A stretch of DNA of 64,000 bases, taken from contig BCIX01000001.1 in assembly GCA_001600095.1 (NCBI GenBank), positions 2,232,001-2,296,000 on the forward strand. Reading direction: 5' to 3'. Numbering within the stretch: position 1 is the first letter of the stretch; each line of letters begins with the position of its first letter. The translations under genes were made by a program, and so were the position numbers. Positions 51,322 to 60,103 of this stretch are shown in pieces. The DNA comes from Bullera alba (lineage: Eukaryota > Basidiomycota > Tremellomycetes > Tremellales > Bulleraceae). The notes under the pieces are model-generated. The model was not told the origin of the DNA. It saw only the letters and a list, made by a program, of their open reading frames with translations, and did not search any database.

Positions 51322-51549
51322 GATGTTGCTCTAAGCAAGATCTCTCGTAGGCCTACGGCTATGGCGGAAGCAGATGTGTCGACGTTGATCGACTTTGGTG
51401 GATCTGCAATGTGGAGGTGGTCGGGTTCCTAGATCACCAGGCAGGTCTGTCTCTCTCTGTCTTGGTCCAAGTCAGTCAGCTGCCAGGTCTGTGTTACGCA
51501 CCGACAGATCTTACGCAAAGTGGGATGAGTCAATGCTGGAGTGGAGAAT
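51322..51549. promoter_or_regulatory. Shared sphingoid kinase / UreD divergent promoter
   Basis: 228 bp separate the opposing ATGs, the shortest such gap in the window. No specific motif was recognised. Confidence 0.5.
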
Positions 51550-52716
51550 ATGAGTGAGATGGAGGGAAAAGAAACGATTGGGGGTGAAGGGAATTTGGCG
51601 AAGACGGACAACCGGCCATCACGGCCATACTATCAACAGCTCAAACCAACGCAACTGCCGCCGGGATCAGGTCAACTACGACTCAGTACCGAGCAACAGT
51701 CAGACTCGAATCGTAATGGTCACAGGAGAGCACGCTTCACTACATCGCTGGCATCGTACCCGTTGAAGATACTGGCACCGACCGCCCTTCCGTCTCAACC
51801 CCCAAATGTCGCATTAGCCTACACGCTCGCCTACGGTGGTGGCCTCGTTGCCAGCGATGTCATATCCCTGCAAGTCGATGTAGAAGCTGGTGCTGGCCTC
51901 GTACTGCTCACGCAGGGCAGTACAAAGGTGTTCAAGAGAAGACCTGGTTTGCGCCCACTCTCGCATTTTCGTCACGGCAACGCACAGACCTCTGCCCCGA
52001 CCCCGAGCTCGACGGACGATCAGACCAAACAGCGAATGCTGGTCAATCTAGCGTCTGATTCATTCCTACTACTCCTGCCCGATTCCTTGTCGCCGTTTAA
52101 GGCCTCGAAATACCTACAATCCCAGCAATTCGTACTGCCATCAGATGGCAGCGCTTCAGTCCTCATATTAGATTGGTTCAACTCCGGCCGTGGTCTCAGA
52201 CCTGGTCCAACAGCCAAGGGATCCGATGTCGAAGCCTCAGATAGCGACCTGGAGGACCTTGAATTGTGGTCAATGGATAGTTACATCTCGACCATTGAGG
52301 TCTTACTGAGCGGAAAGATGATCATGCGAGAACGGATGGTTTTGTCAAATCCTCCAGACACTCAATCTTCGACAGCTTCTACACCCCGACAGCAAACTTC
52401 ACCGGTTTTGACGACAATGGCAAAGCAGCTGGCTCCATACAACGTCTACGCCACTGTACTCATACATGGACCGCACATGGTAAAATTGTTGACAGTGCTG
52501 GATGAGATGTGCGAGCAGACGCAGCAGTTCCAGATCAAAGAACCTTTATCACTGGTATGGAGCTACAGCGAAATCAGTACCCAAGGGGGCCGGGGAGGAA
52601 TAGTCAGACTTGCCGCCTTGGAGGTTGAGGAATGCAGGAACTGGATGAGAGACGTTTTTGGTCGAGGAGGGATACCTGAATTAGTAGGGGAGGGGGTTTG
52701 GCCGAGGGTCATTTGA
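51550..52716 (+). CDS. URE4: Urease accessory protein UreD
   Basis: A single uninterrupted frame of 388 residues, the only intronless gene here. UreD features: PPGSGQLRLST near the start, ARFTTSLASYPLKIL, ALAYTLAYGGGLVASD, EAGAGLVLLTQGSTKVFK and YNVYATVLIHGPHM. It ends in the ECRNWMRDVFGRGG helix. UreD binds apo-urease and, with UreF and UreG, helps load nickel into the active site. In Cryptococcus the gene is called URE4 and is needed for urease activity; the symbol is used by homology. The ATG at 51550 is chosen because the longer frame starts with GTG; MEGKET a few codons later is an alternative start. Confidence 0.93.
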   Translation: MSEMEGKETIGGEGNLAKTDNRPSRPYYQQLKPTQLPPGSGQLRLSTEQQSDSNRNGHRRARFTTSLASYPLKILAPTALPSQPPNVALAYTLAYGGGLVASDVISLQVDVEAGAGLVLLTQGSTKVFKRRPGLRPLSHFRHGNAQTSAPTPSSTDDQTKQRMLVNLASDSFLLLLPDSLSPFKASKYLQSQQFVLPSDGSASVLILDWFNSGRGLRPGPTAKGSDVEASDSDLEDLELWSMDSYISTIEVLLSGKMIMRERMVLSNPPDTQSSTASTPRQQTSPVLTTMAKQLAPYNVYATVLIHGPHMVKLLTVLDEMCEQTQQFQIKEPLSLVWSYSEISTQGGRGGIVRLAALEVEECRNWMRDVFGRGGIPELVGEGVWPRVI

Positions 52717-52835
52717 TAGACCTGGACGACGTCCAAAGGTATAGACACGCATCTTCCGCATTGTACAGCAGAAGGTCATGAACAGCATTGCATATGTCGT
52801 AAAGGTCGTCAGACGTTAATATACCATAGGGATCC

Positions 52836-55150
52836 TCTATGTGCAGACCTTTGACGCATGTTCGCCGCTCAACGTCTTTGACAATGTAATACCGCAACTC
52901 AAGATCAGAACGATGGTCCCGAAACCGGCGCAGAGTACGGCTGGCAATTTCTGCTTCGAATGCCATTTACCTGTCGTGAGAACGTAGAATGCAGACGCGG
53001 GGAACTAGACGAGAAGTCAGTCAATGATCGACCTAACTGTGCTGATTGACCCACGATGAAGGCCAAGGCAGTAGCGGACATGCCGCCCGCTATCTCAAGT
53101 ACAACTCCGAGATCGCAAGTCGTTAGGGAGACTGCGAGACGTCAGTTCTCGTGAAAACGCTCATGTATCGCATACTCACTGGCCATGCTGGTGAAAACGA
53201 TAGCCGAAGTCACCGCGACGTGTCGGACTTTGGAAAAGGGCTTGTCCTTGAAGAAGAAGTCTTCAATCACTTCTCGACAAACGTAGTTCTCCAACGGGAC
53301 TGGTACCGGAATAAGCGTCACTGCTTCCGTCCATGACGATGGTCCTGCTCACTAGTCGTGGACATATTCGCCCCGAAACAGAACCTCGCGATGTTGATCA
53401 ACAAGTCGTCCGGACTGAAATTGTTGAGAATGTTGCCTTGGGTCTTGTCGGTGAATACAACGTAGCCAGTCACGGCCATGAGCAAACAGCAGATCAGACT
53501 CATGCCAGTGGACGCGTGCGTGACTTTGTTGAAACTAGGATCGATGTCAGCTGTCATCTACACGTTTGGGCCAGCTGACTCACCGGTCTAGAGTGGGTGT
53601 TTCTATGCTTTGATAGATGAACATGGTATTGTGGTGACAGACAAACTGGGCCTGTGCGTCAGCAAGAAGGTGAGACAAATGAGCCGACATCAAGGCTCAC
53701 AGCAAAGGAGATAACGCCTATAGCCGAGAAGACTCCAGGGCGTATGAACGAGAAGATATGGGATGACGAGCCTTTGAGCTCAGGCTCAACAGCGGCACCT
53801 CGCAAAACGACCGAGAAGACGATGATCATCATGGAGACGATAGCTGTATGGCATGCCGTCAGCACGGAAACTCGGACACTAGAGGTCAGGAGAGGAACTG
53901 AACGCACCAAAGCTGGATGATTTGGAGAGCTTGACGATATCTCGATGTAGACTCAGAGGGAAAGAGACCAGTAGGGTGATGATTATAATGATGGCGTGGC
54001 GATCGACAAGCAGATCCAGGACAGCATGATCTGCCAGCCAAGGGAAGATATAGGCGATGACATGGGGGATGGAGTCACCTGTGCAAAGATCGTCAGCCTT
54101 GTTGTCGATATGCGGGTCCGAGGAGGGAGCTTATATTATGACGTTAAAAGCGCACATCCTGGAGGAGTCAGTCAGGACACTGTCCAGAGGCAAGCAATTC
54201 CACGACTCACCCTCCGAAGGCAAATGCGAACTGGAAGAACGACACCGCAGCAGATCCTGCTCGTCCAAAGCAATGGTGCATGACGTCCGTATACGAGTCT
54301 CTCCCGCTCAACTTGGCATTTATCACCACGAGCCTTATTGTCCTGGGCGAAGTTTCAGCTCGAGGAAGGGGAAATCCAGAGCTGGAAGATAGTCCAGGAC
54401 TCACCAGTCGGTCACCACTGCTAAAGCTATTAAGAGCACAACCCCCGTAACAAATCCAGCTTGCGATATGGCGTAAGGCAGCCTGTCAACAGTCAGTCAA
54501 ATCTCAGTCACTGTGACGAGCCGTGGCCTACTGACCCTACTATGCCAGCACCTATGATGGAATTCGCCATCTGTCCAAGGTCAGTCATAAATCGACAAGC
54601 AAGACTAGCCCACTCACATTGGCTATCCCATCCAGTAATGTGCCCTTGGCGACATTACTAGTGCCCTGACTGAGTTCCAGCTCCTCCAGCTCTTCGGTCA
54701 GACTGTCTCTCCGTCGGGTATCCCTCAGTAGAGGCGCCTCTGATAGATCCGCATGATCCCGGTCATCGAAGTCGTCTGCTGGACCGCGAAACACTGATAG
54801 TATGGCGATGACAGTCAGCTCCCTCTTTTGCTGCTAACGACTACGTTTCTAAGGAATCTAGGCCAGATCCGCAAGAGCAATCACTCACGGACATCTCTTA
54901 CTTCCCTGTCCGCCTCCATATCCTCTCTTGACATGTGAAGTGACCTCCTGCCCAGCTCTTGATCCAACTTTGAACGACTCCCATTTCTCCGTATCCTTTC
55001 TGTAGACTGCGGTCGAGATATAGGCCGAGAGATTGTCCTGCTAGAATGTCGCGAGGACGGCCTTGAGGGTCCCGCCCCCGAGTCGATATGTTGGGGGAGC
55101 ACCCCAGACCCGCCAACCCGGCTGAGCAGTACCTCCTCGTCGTCGTTCAT
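52836..55150 (-). CDS. SLC38/AVT-type vacuolar amino-acid transporter
   Basis: The start is MNDDEEVLLSRVGG. A disordered Ser/Arg-rich cytoplasmic N-terminus of over 100 residues precedes a polytopic membrane domain split over many small exons. TM1 has the family signature MANSIIGAGIVGLPYAIS. Later come SAIGVISFAFVCHHNTMF, TLDRFNKVTHASTGMSL, TGYVVFTDKTQGNILNNF and ENYVCREVIEDFFF. The protein ends in FPASAFYVLTTG plus a last helix with TAG at 52836-52838. The conserved H-H-N-T and NILNNF blocks are typical of AVT/SLC38 proton-coupled amino-acid transporters of vacuole or endomembranes. Direction and substrate are not predictable. The last exon must be read through the GGTAAA at 52968 rather than spliced there. 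It is convergent with UreD. Confidence 0.9.
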
Positions 55151-55560
55151 AGCAATTGGTGTCCGGTGGTCCGAGTCTCCGACTTTTCTTGCTGGCAAGC
55201 TAGAAAGACCCCTCCTCTCCTTAGCGGGTGTTGGGTGGATTCAAGGGTCGTATGCGTATGTGTGAATGTCAAGTCTTCGCTGTTGTCGACAACAAGTCTG
55301 GCTATCTGCAACGCAGCAGCACTCTCCCACCTTTGTGCGAAGCTAAACGCGGGGTCTCCAACGGTGTTGCCACTCGCACGTGGCCTAACCAGGCTGCGAT
55401 TAACTGCCGGTGGATGGACTGAGGTGCAGCTGAGTTGTCAGACGGGACTCGGGAGTGACGGTGGGACACTGTAGTGCATCATACCTGGGCAGCCTCACTG
55501 GCGTAGCTCCGAAAGTGCATGAGATTGCGAATATCATGATGGTTCGTGAAGATTGCAACA
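55151..55560. promoter_or_regulatory. Promoter of the amino-acid transporter, no gene seen
   Basis: It lies between the transporter start and the LCL3 stop, both on the minus strand. No coding signal was seen. Confidence 0.4.
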
Positions 55561-56916
55561 TTACTTTCCACTCATCAAACCCTTCAACCACCCGAAAATG
55601 CCTTTGCTCTTCTGCGCCTTCTTCTGGACTGTATCGACAGGGACGCCCTCGACGATCTTCATTCGCTTCTTGTAGTCTCCCGGCAGCTCGAGCTTCTTCG
55701 CCGCCCACAGACCCTTGCGAGATTTCCTGTAACAGTACATCAGCTCAATTCTCCAGTCCGCTTTCCTCTGCCAAACTGACCTGGCAGTCGCTTCCACCTG
55801 TTTCAGACCTTCCAATCCCCACGGTCCGTACTCTGCCCCTGCGGACTCGTACACCACTGCCATACCCTCTTTGAGCATCAGCACCGGTAATGGCTTATTC
55901 CACCATAATCTTCGGTAGATATAGGGCACGGCCACCTGCCAAAGGTATCAGTACTTCTTCCAAAGCGCTACGATCTCTGTGACTCGTTCCCCAACTGGGA
56001 AGAGACAAGAAGAGACTTGCACTCACTATACGACTATATTGGTCTTTCCGGAGCAGTTCACAGGTCATCGTCTTGCCCATGATGGTCGAGCGTAACCAGT
56101 CCAAAGACTCCTTTGCGTGTGGTTGTGATGGATTACCAAAGTGCGCGTTCTCAGGAGCGTCCACACCGCTTATCCGTATGTGAAGCGTCTGATCTCTAAG
56201 TTCTGTTCAGGATGTTCTGATCAGTCGACTACTTCAGGCCGTATATCGGAAATTGACACACCTTTCGCCGTGCTGGGCACTCTCCTTATTTTGGCGGGAG
56301 ACTTCCAAAACGGCCCAGGCGTGTGATATAGCCTGAAATTATCTACGAGTGATCAGAGGTCGTTCATCTGGCAACATCTCAGCACATCGGAAGCGAGCTC
56401 ACCTCCATCCCCTACACTGGTGACGATACCCCGTACCCATCTCCTTCCGTCCAGCATCTTATTCGTGACGTCGTTGACATTCTTGATACGCCTCCAATAT
56501 CGTCTATACCCCAGTAAACCACCCGCACCTAGTCCTACTCCTCCAAGAGCACATGCTATCCCCAGGACAAATGGGTCCTCAGGTATGCTGATCGACGAAG
56601 CGCCCTTTTTCACCCCATCCACCGTTTTGTCAAAGTAAGCTGCTACCGTAGATGGACCCGAGTCAACCGGCTTCACTGGCTCTTTTGGCGAACTGGAAAA
56701 CCATGATGTAGAGGATGACGATGACCAAGACGCAGCAGGAGGGGCTTTGGCGGCTGGCGTTGAGGTCGAGGTCGAGGTCGAGGTCGAAGACGTACTTCCG
56801 TTACCAAAGTTGAACGAGGGGATCAGACCCTTAGCACTCTCGATCGAAGATGGCGCTTTGACTTCCACCGCTTGCTTTGGCTCTTCACTCGGGCCCGATC
56901 CCGAGAACCATCCCAT
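55561..56916 (-). CDS. LCL3: Probable endonuclease Lcl3 (staphylococcal nuclease-like)
   Basis: The start is [15 protein letters not shown] Ser/Thr-rich linker is followed by one membrane helix ([20 protein letters not shown]) and [11 protein letters not shown]. The SNase-like domain then has [43 protein letters not shown] and PYIYRRLWW. The RxxxVDAPE block and the Arg of QYSR correspond to catalytic residues of staphylococcal nuclease. It ends [16 protein letters not shown]. This architecture (single TM plus SNase) is that of fungal Lcl3, reported at mitochondria; nuclease activity is predicted, not shown. Seven to eight Ser-Thr pairs come from a 6-bp DNA repeat. Confidence 0.92.
56762..56785. 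repeat. 6-bp tandem repeat (gaggtc x4) in LCL3
   Basis: Four perfect units on the plus strand encode the alternating Ser-Thr run of the LCL3 linker. Confidence 0.85.
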
Positions 56917-57407
56917 GCTGGAAGAGCACTTGTACTCCTGCGAGTGCTGTATGCTAGGGAACAGCAAACGGCGTCGCAACAGAGGGTAACAGACCCAAAA
57001 CAGATCGAAGGATGCACGAATGCAAACAATTTCAGTTAGTCACCTCCACCGGGCAGACAGCCGGCGGGTCAAGAAGTGGTCAAGACCGCTACCAGTCTAC
57101 TGACAGCTGCTGTTCAACCTTCATGCTGTGCAGCACACTAGGCAGTATAGGTCCGCGTCCCGTGAGGCGCACGTCCGCGCTCTGCAGGGAGCATCGGCGT
57201 GTACTCGTACAGCACGCAAAGTGGCCCGTCTCCTTGCAGTCTCAAAATACGCAGAACCTCGAGCACGCTGACGGTGATGTCTTGAAAGCTGCGCCCAGCG
57301 TGGTCATTCACGAAATACATAACCCATGAAGGCTAAAGCCCAAGTACGCAACCCAAACCCGCACCTCCAAGAGCCTGGCATCCCATCGAGTCCTCTCGAC
57401 GAGATTT
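56917..57407. promoter_or_regulatory. LCL3 upstream region with an unassigned 60-codon frame
   Basis: It lies between the LCL3 start and the RPS6 stop, both on the minus strand. An ATG-initiated minus-strand frame at 57138-57320 ([14 protein letters not shown]..., ending GTRTYTA) has an amphipathic stretch but matches no family I know. It could be a small gene, a leader ORF or chance. Confidence 0.35.
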
Positions 57408-58547
57408 TTAAGCAGATCTCCTGGCCTTCTTGGCGGCTCGGACAGCGGCGTTCTGGACCTTTCGCTCCTCGGTGTGTTTGGCGACCTTGGCGTTGTAGTC
57501 GGAAACGATTTCCTGGATATTGGGTCAGTCACAGTCGCAGGTTGTGCAGCTCTGCTCGGACTCACCTTCTGGGCCTCTGTTCGTCTCTTCTTGAGCGACC
57601 TGAGGTGTCTCTTTCGCTGCAGTCGCATGGGGGTGACGAGTCTATACAATTGATCAGCAAGCGCCTACGAGTGGACGATCACGGATAAACTCACCGCTGG
57701 ATCTTGGGGGCCTTGGTGTAGGTCTTTCCGGCCTTGGTGGTAACCTCTCGTCGGATCACGAATTTCGTAACATCATCCTCCTTGGACAAGTTGAAGAATT
57801 TCCTGATCTTGGTAGCTCTCTTGGGACCGAGTCGCTTGGGGAGGGTGACGTCGGTCAGACCTGGAAGGTCCTTCTCTCCCTGCTTGACAATGATGACGGA
57901 AAGGACACCGATGTCTGGGCCAACGTAGGCACCTCGGACGGACTGAGGCAGCGTGAATAACGGTCCGAGATACAACGAAGATGGCAACTCACCTTTCTCT
58001 TTCGCTCACCCGTTCGTCGGGCTCGGTAACAAGAGTGGCCGTCGGACAGGAGGAGTCGAACTCGGTGGTTGACAAGGACACCCTCTTTCATTGGGAAACC
58101 CTAAGGCGCGAAGCAATCAGCCCCCAGTTCAGACATCTTTCTGTGCGCGTCCAGCATCCCGTCGCCTGTTGCCCAGCTAGTCTCCTTCCAGTGCGTTTGA
58201 CATCCCCAGTTCCATTCCAGCAGCTAGACTCGATCCTATCACCCACCTGTTTGTCGTTACCACCGGTGATTCGGAGGACGTAACCGGCCCACTCGTCACC
58301 GAGGGAGTCGGCTGGGACCTCGTTACCCATCTTCTTCTCCATGAAGACTCGGCTAGATAGCAAGCGTCAGCACACTGTCAACTGGACCCTTGTCGACCAT
58401 TCCTCCTAGTGTCTCCTGGTCGATGCAAAATCCTTTCCATCGTGTTTTCCGTGATTGTGCTTTAATCGTCACTTACGTCTGCTTCTCCTCCTCGAAGTCG
58501 AAGAGCTTTTGAGCCCCTGTGGCTGGGTTGGCGACGTTCAACTTCAT
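57408..58547 (-). CDS. RPS6: 40S ribosomal protein eS6
   Basis: Six or so exons. The start [18 protein letters not shown] is the standard eS6 N-terminus. Further blocks are [85 protein letters not shown] and [17 protein letters not shown]. The C-terminus ([14 protein letters not shown], then AAKKARRSA) is the short fungal form, with Ser near the end that could be phosphorylated by TORC1-S6K-type signalling. The gene is divergent from RPS13, giving coordinated output of two 40S proteins. A 38-codon ATG frame just upstream overlaps its start codon. Confidence 0.97.
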
Positions 58548-58877
58548 TTTTGATGGATAACGAAGTAGACGATGGTGAGGATCAAACAGATGAGCAGCAA
58601 GCACTGTCCGACGACACTGGAGACTGGCGTTTCTCGCACCCAAAAGTATGACTGCCACATGTCGGAGTCAACTCCGGGAATTTGGTCGGGAATTTCGGTT
58701 TGCTTTTCCACAGCCAATTCGGCGTTATCTCTCGATTTCAAGTGTGGCGGAAACTGAAATTCAATACTCCCCTCTCTCGCGGTCTCTCGCTCGTGGACGT
58801 CGTTAGACTTTGTGTCAAGGCCATCACAACTGCTCTCTTCAGCCTTCAAGTCTTAACCAAAGTATCAATCAGCCAAA
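58548..58877. promoter_or_regulatory. Shared RPS6 / RPS13 divergent promoter
   Basis: 330 bp lie between the two ribosomal protein ATGs. CGGGAATTT occurs twice, at 58675-58683 and 58687-58695. Pyrimidine-rich leader sequence precedes the RPS13 ATG. Confidence 0.6.
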
Positions 58878-59780
58878 ATGGGTCGGTGAGTAATGCTGTC
58901 CGTTGAATCGACCTCTCCGCCATCAGTCATTGGAAAGAAGAGCAAACGAATCGAGGAACATACAAGGCGATGCGCAACTGGAGAATTGGACACATAGAAA
59001 AGCAGTCATGGAGGACGATGGCGGAGCTGTCGCCTGATAGCAGGATGCCAGGCGAGTTGTTGCAGGTTTGCTGACGTGCTGCTCCTAGAATGCACTCCAA
59101 AGGAAAGGGAATGAGCGCCTCCGCTCTTCCATACAGGCGATCTCAGCCATCTTGGTCCAAGGCCACCCCAGAGGAGGTCTCCGAGCAGATCTTCAAGTTC
59201 GCCAGGAGAGGTCTTTCCCCATCTCAGATCGGTGTCATCTTGAGGGACTCGCACGGTATTCCCCAGGTCAAGTCCGTCACCGGTAACAAGATCCTCCGAA
59301 TCCTCAAGACCAACGGTGAGTGGAGGGTTCCATGGATAAGGTAGTCTGCGGGATAGCTGGCACGGCGCGGCTCGGATGCCATCCGATGGAGGACTGTACT
59401 GGAGAGACGTACCGTGCGGACATGAAATAGCAGGACGGGCCCGCAGACTACCTTATTTGTCTCACCGTGCCGACTTTTTGCACCAACTAATCCCCTCCGT
59501 CAGGTCTCGCCCCATCCATCCCAGAGGACCTCTACCACCTCATCAAGAAGGCCGTTTCCGTTAGGAAGCACCTCGAGCGAAACCGAGCCGACAAGGACGG
59601 TAAATTGTGAGTCCCTGCCCAACGCCAGTGTGCCCTGTGTCCGAAGCTGACTTCGTTTCCAGCCGAATGATCTTGATCGAGTCCCGAATCCACCGACTGG
59701 CCCGATACTACATCAAAACCCAGCAGCTCCCACCAACATTCAAATACGAGGCTGCCACCGCTTCCACCCTTGTCGCTTAA
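58878..59780 (+). CDS. RPS13: 40S ribosomal protein uS15 (Rps13)
   Basis: Exons 58878-58885, 59089-59315, 59504-59606 and 59663-59780 give 151 residues, the exact length of eukaryotic Rps13. The first exon is only ATGGGTCG. The protein reads [71 protein letters not shown], with the uS15 core [16 protein letters not shown] and tail ATASTLVA. uS15 binds helix 22 of 18S rRNA early in 40S assembly. The first two introns are long for this genome (203 and 188 nt) and each can form a long hairpin. Rps13 is known in other eukaryotes to regulate splicing of its own pre-mRNA. Confidence 0.97.
58909..59032 (+). repeat. Inverted repeat in RPS13 intron 1
   Basis: Arms 58909-58924 and 59017-59032 are complementary over 16 positions, with a 2x2 mismatch in the middle. 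They enclose 92 nt inside the 203-nt intron. Confidence 0.8.
59336..59456 (+). repeat. Perfect 17-bp inverted repeat in RPS13 intron 2
   Basis: Arm 59336-59352 (ATAAGGTAGTCTGCGGG) is exactly complementary to 59440-59456. Inside are a further 6-bp stem (59360-59365 with 59412-59417) and a hairpin at 59372-59386 (TCGGAT-GCC-ATCCGA). No C/D boxes and no target-site duplication were seen. Confidence 0.9.
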
Positions 59781-60103
59781 GTGTATGGACGAGGCGTAGT
59801 CGTGTAGAGGGAGGGGTCTTGTAAGAGGGATTTCGGCGCACCACGATAGGGTCTATCAATCGCAGCATTCATGCATTGATGACTTGACGAGAGCTTGTGA
59901 TTGGAGCTTGCGATTGAGGGACTTGGAACGTCTTGTTTGGAGGGTGCAGAATGTCCGGGCCCTGCGATGGCTGTCTGACGCCATTCAGTATGTTCTGACG
60001 GATGTGATTCAACTGTGGTCATGGAGATAGTCAGGTGCATAGATCTGACCTCGACTGATCCCTGTCCGTGATGATATTGGCACGCATTATATCAAGCCCT
60101 AGA
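59781..60103. other. Convergent intergenic region, no gene seen
   Basis: It lies between the RPS13 stop (+) and the AFI1 stop (-). It should contain both 3' UTRs. Confidence 0.5.

Noticed and set aside
52709..52966. Minus-strand frame MAFEAEIASRTLRR... of 85 codons
   Set aside because: It is an out-of-frame reading of the last exon of the amino-acid transporter, whose own frame (KWHSKQKLPAVLCAG...) continues through it with a hydrophobic helix.
58100..58260. C/D-like boxes in an RPS6 intron (GTGATAG ... CTGA)
   Set aside because: The C box deviates and no terminal stem flanks the boxes.
58544..58849. 101-codon frame filling the RPS6/RPS13 gap
   Set aside because: Its upstream end has no ATG (it would begin with TTG); only the last 38 codons follow an ATG, reported as a possible uORF.
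58886..59503. U14-type C/D snoRNA in RPS13 introns, as in vertebrates
   Set aside because: No RTGATGA C box with a matching CTGA D box near a terminal stem in either intron; the structures seen are hairpins of another kind.
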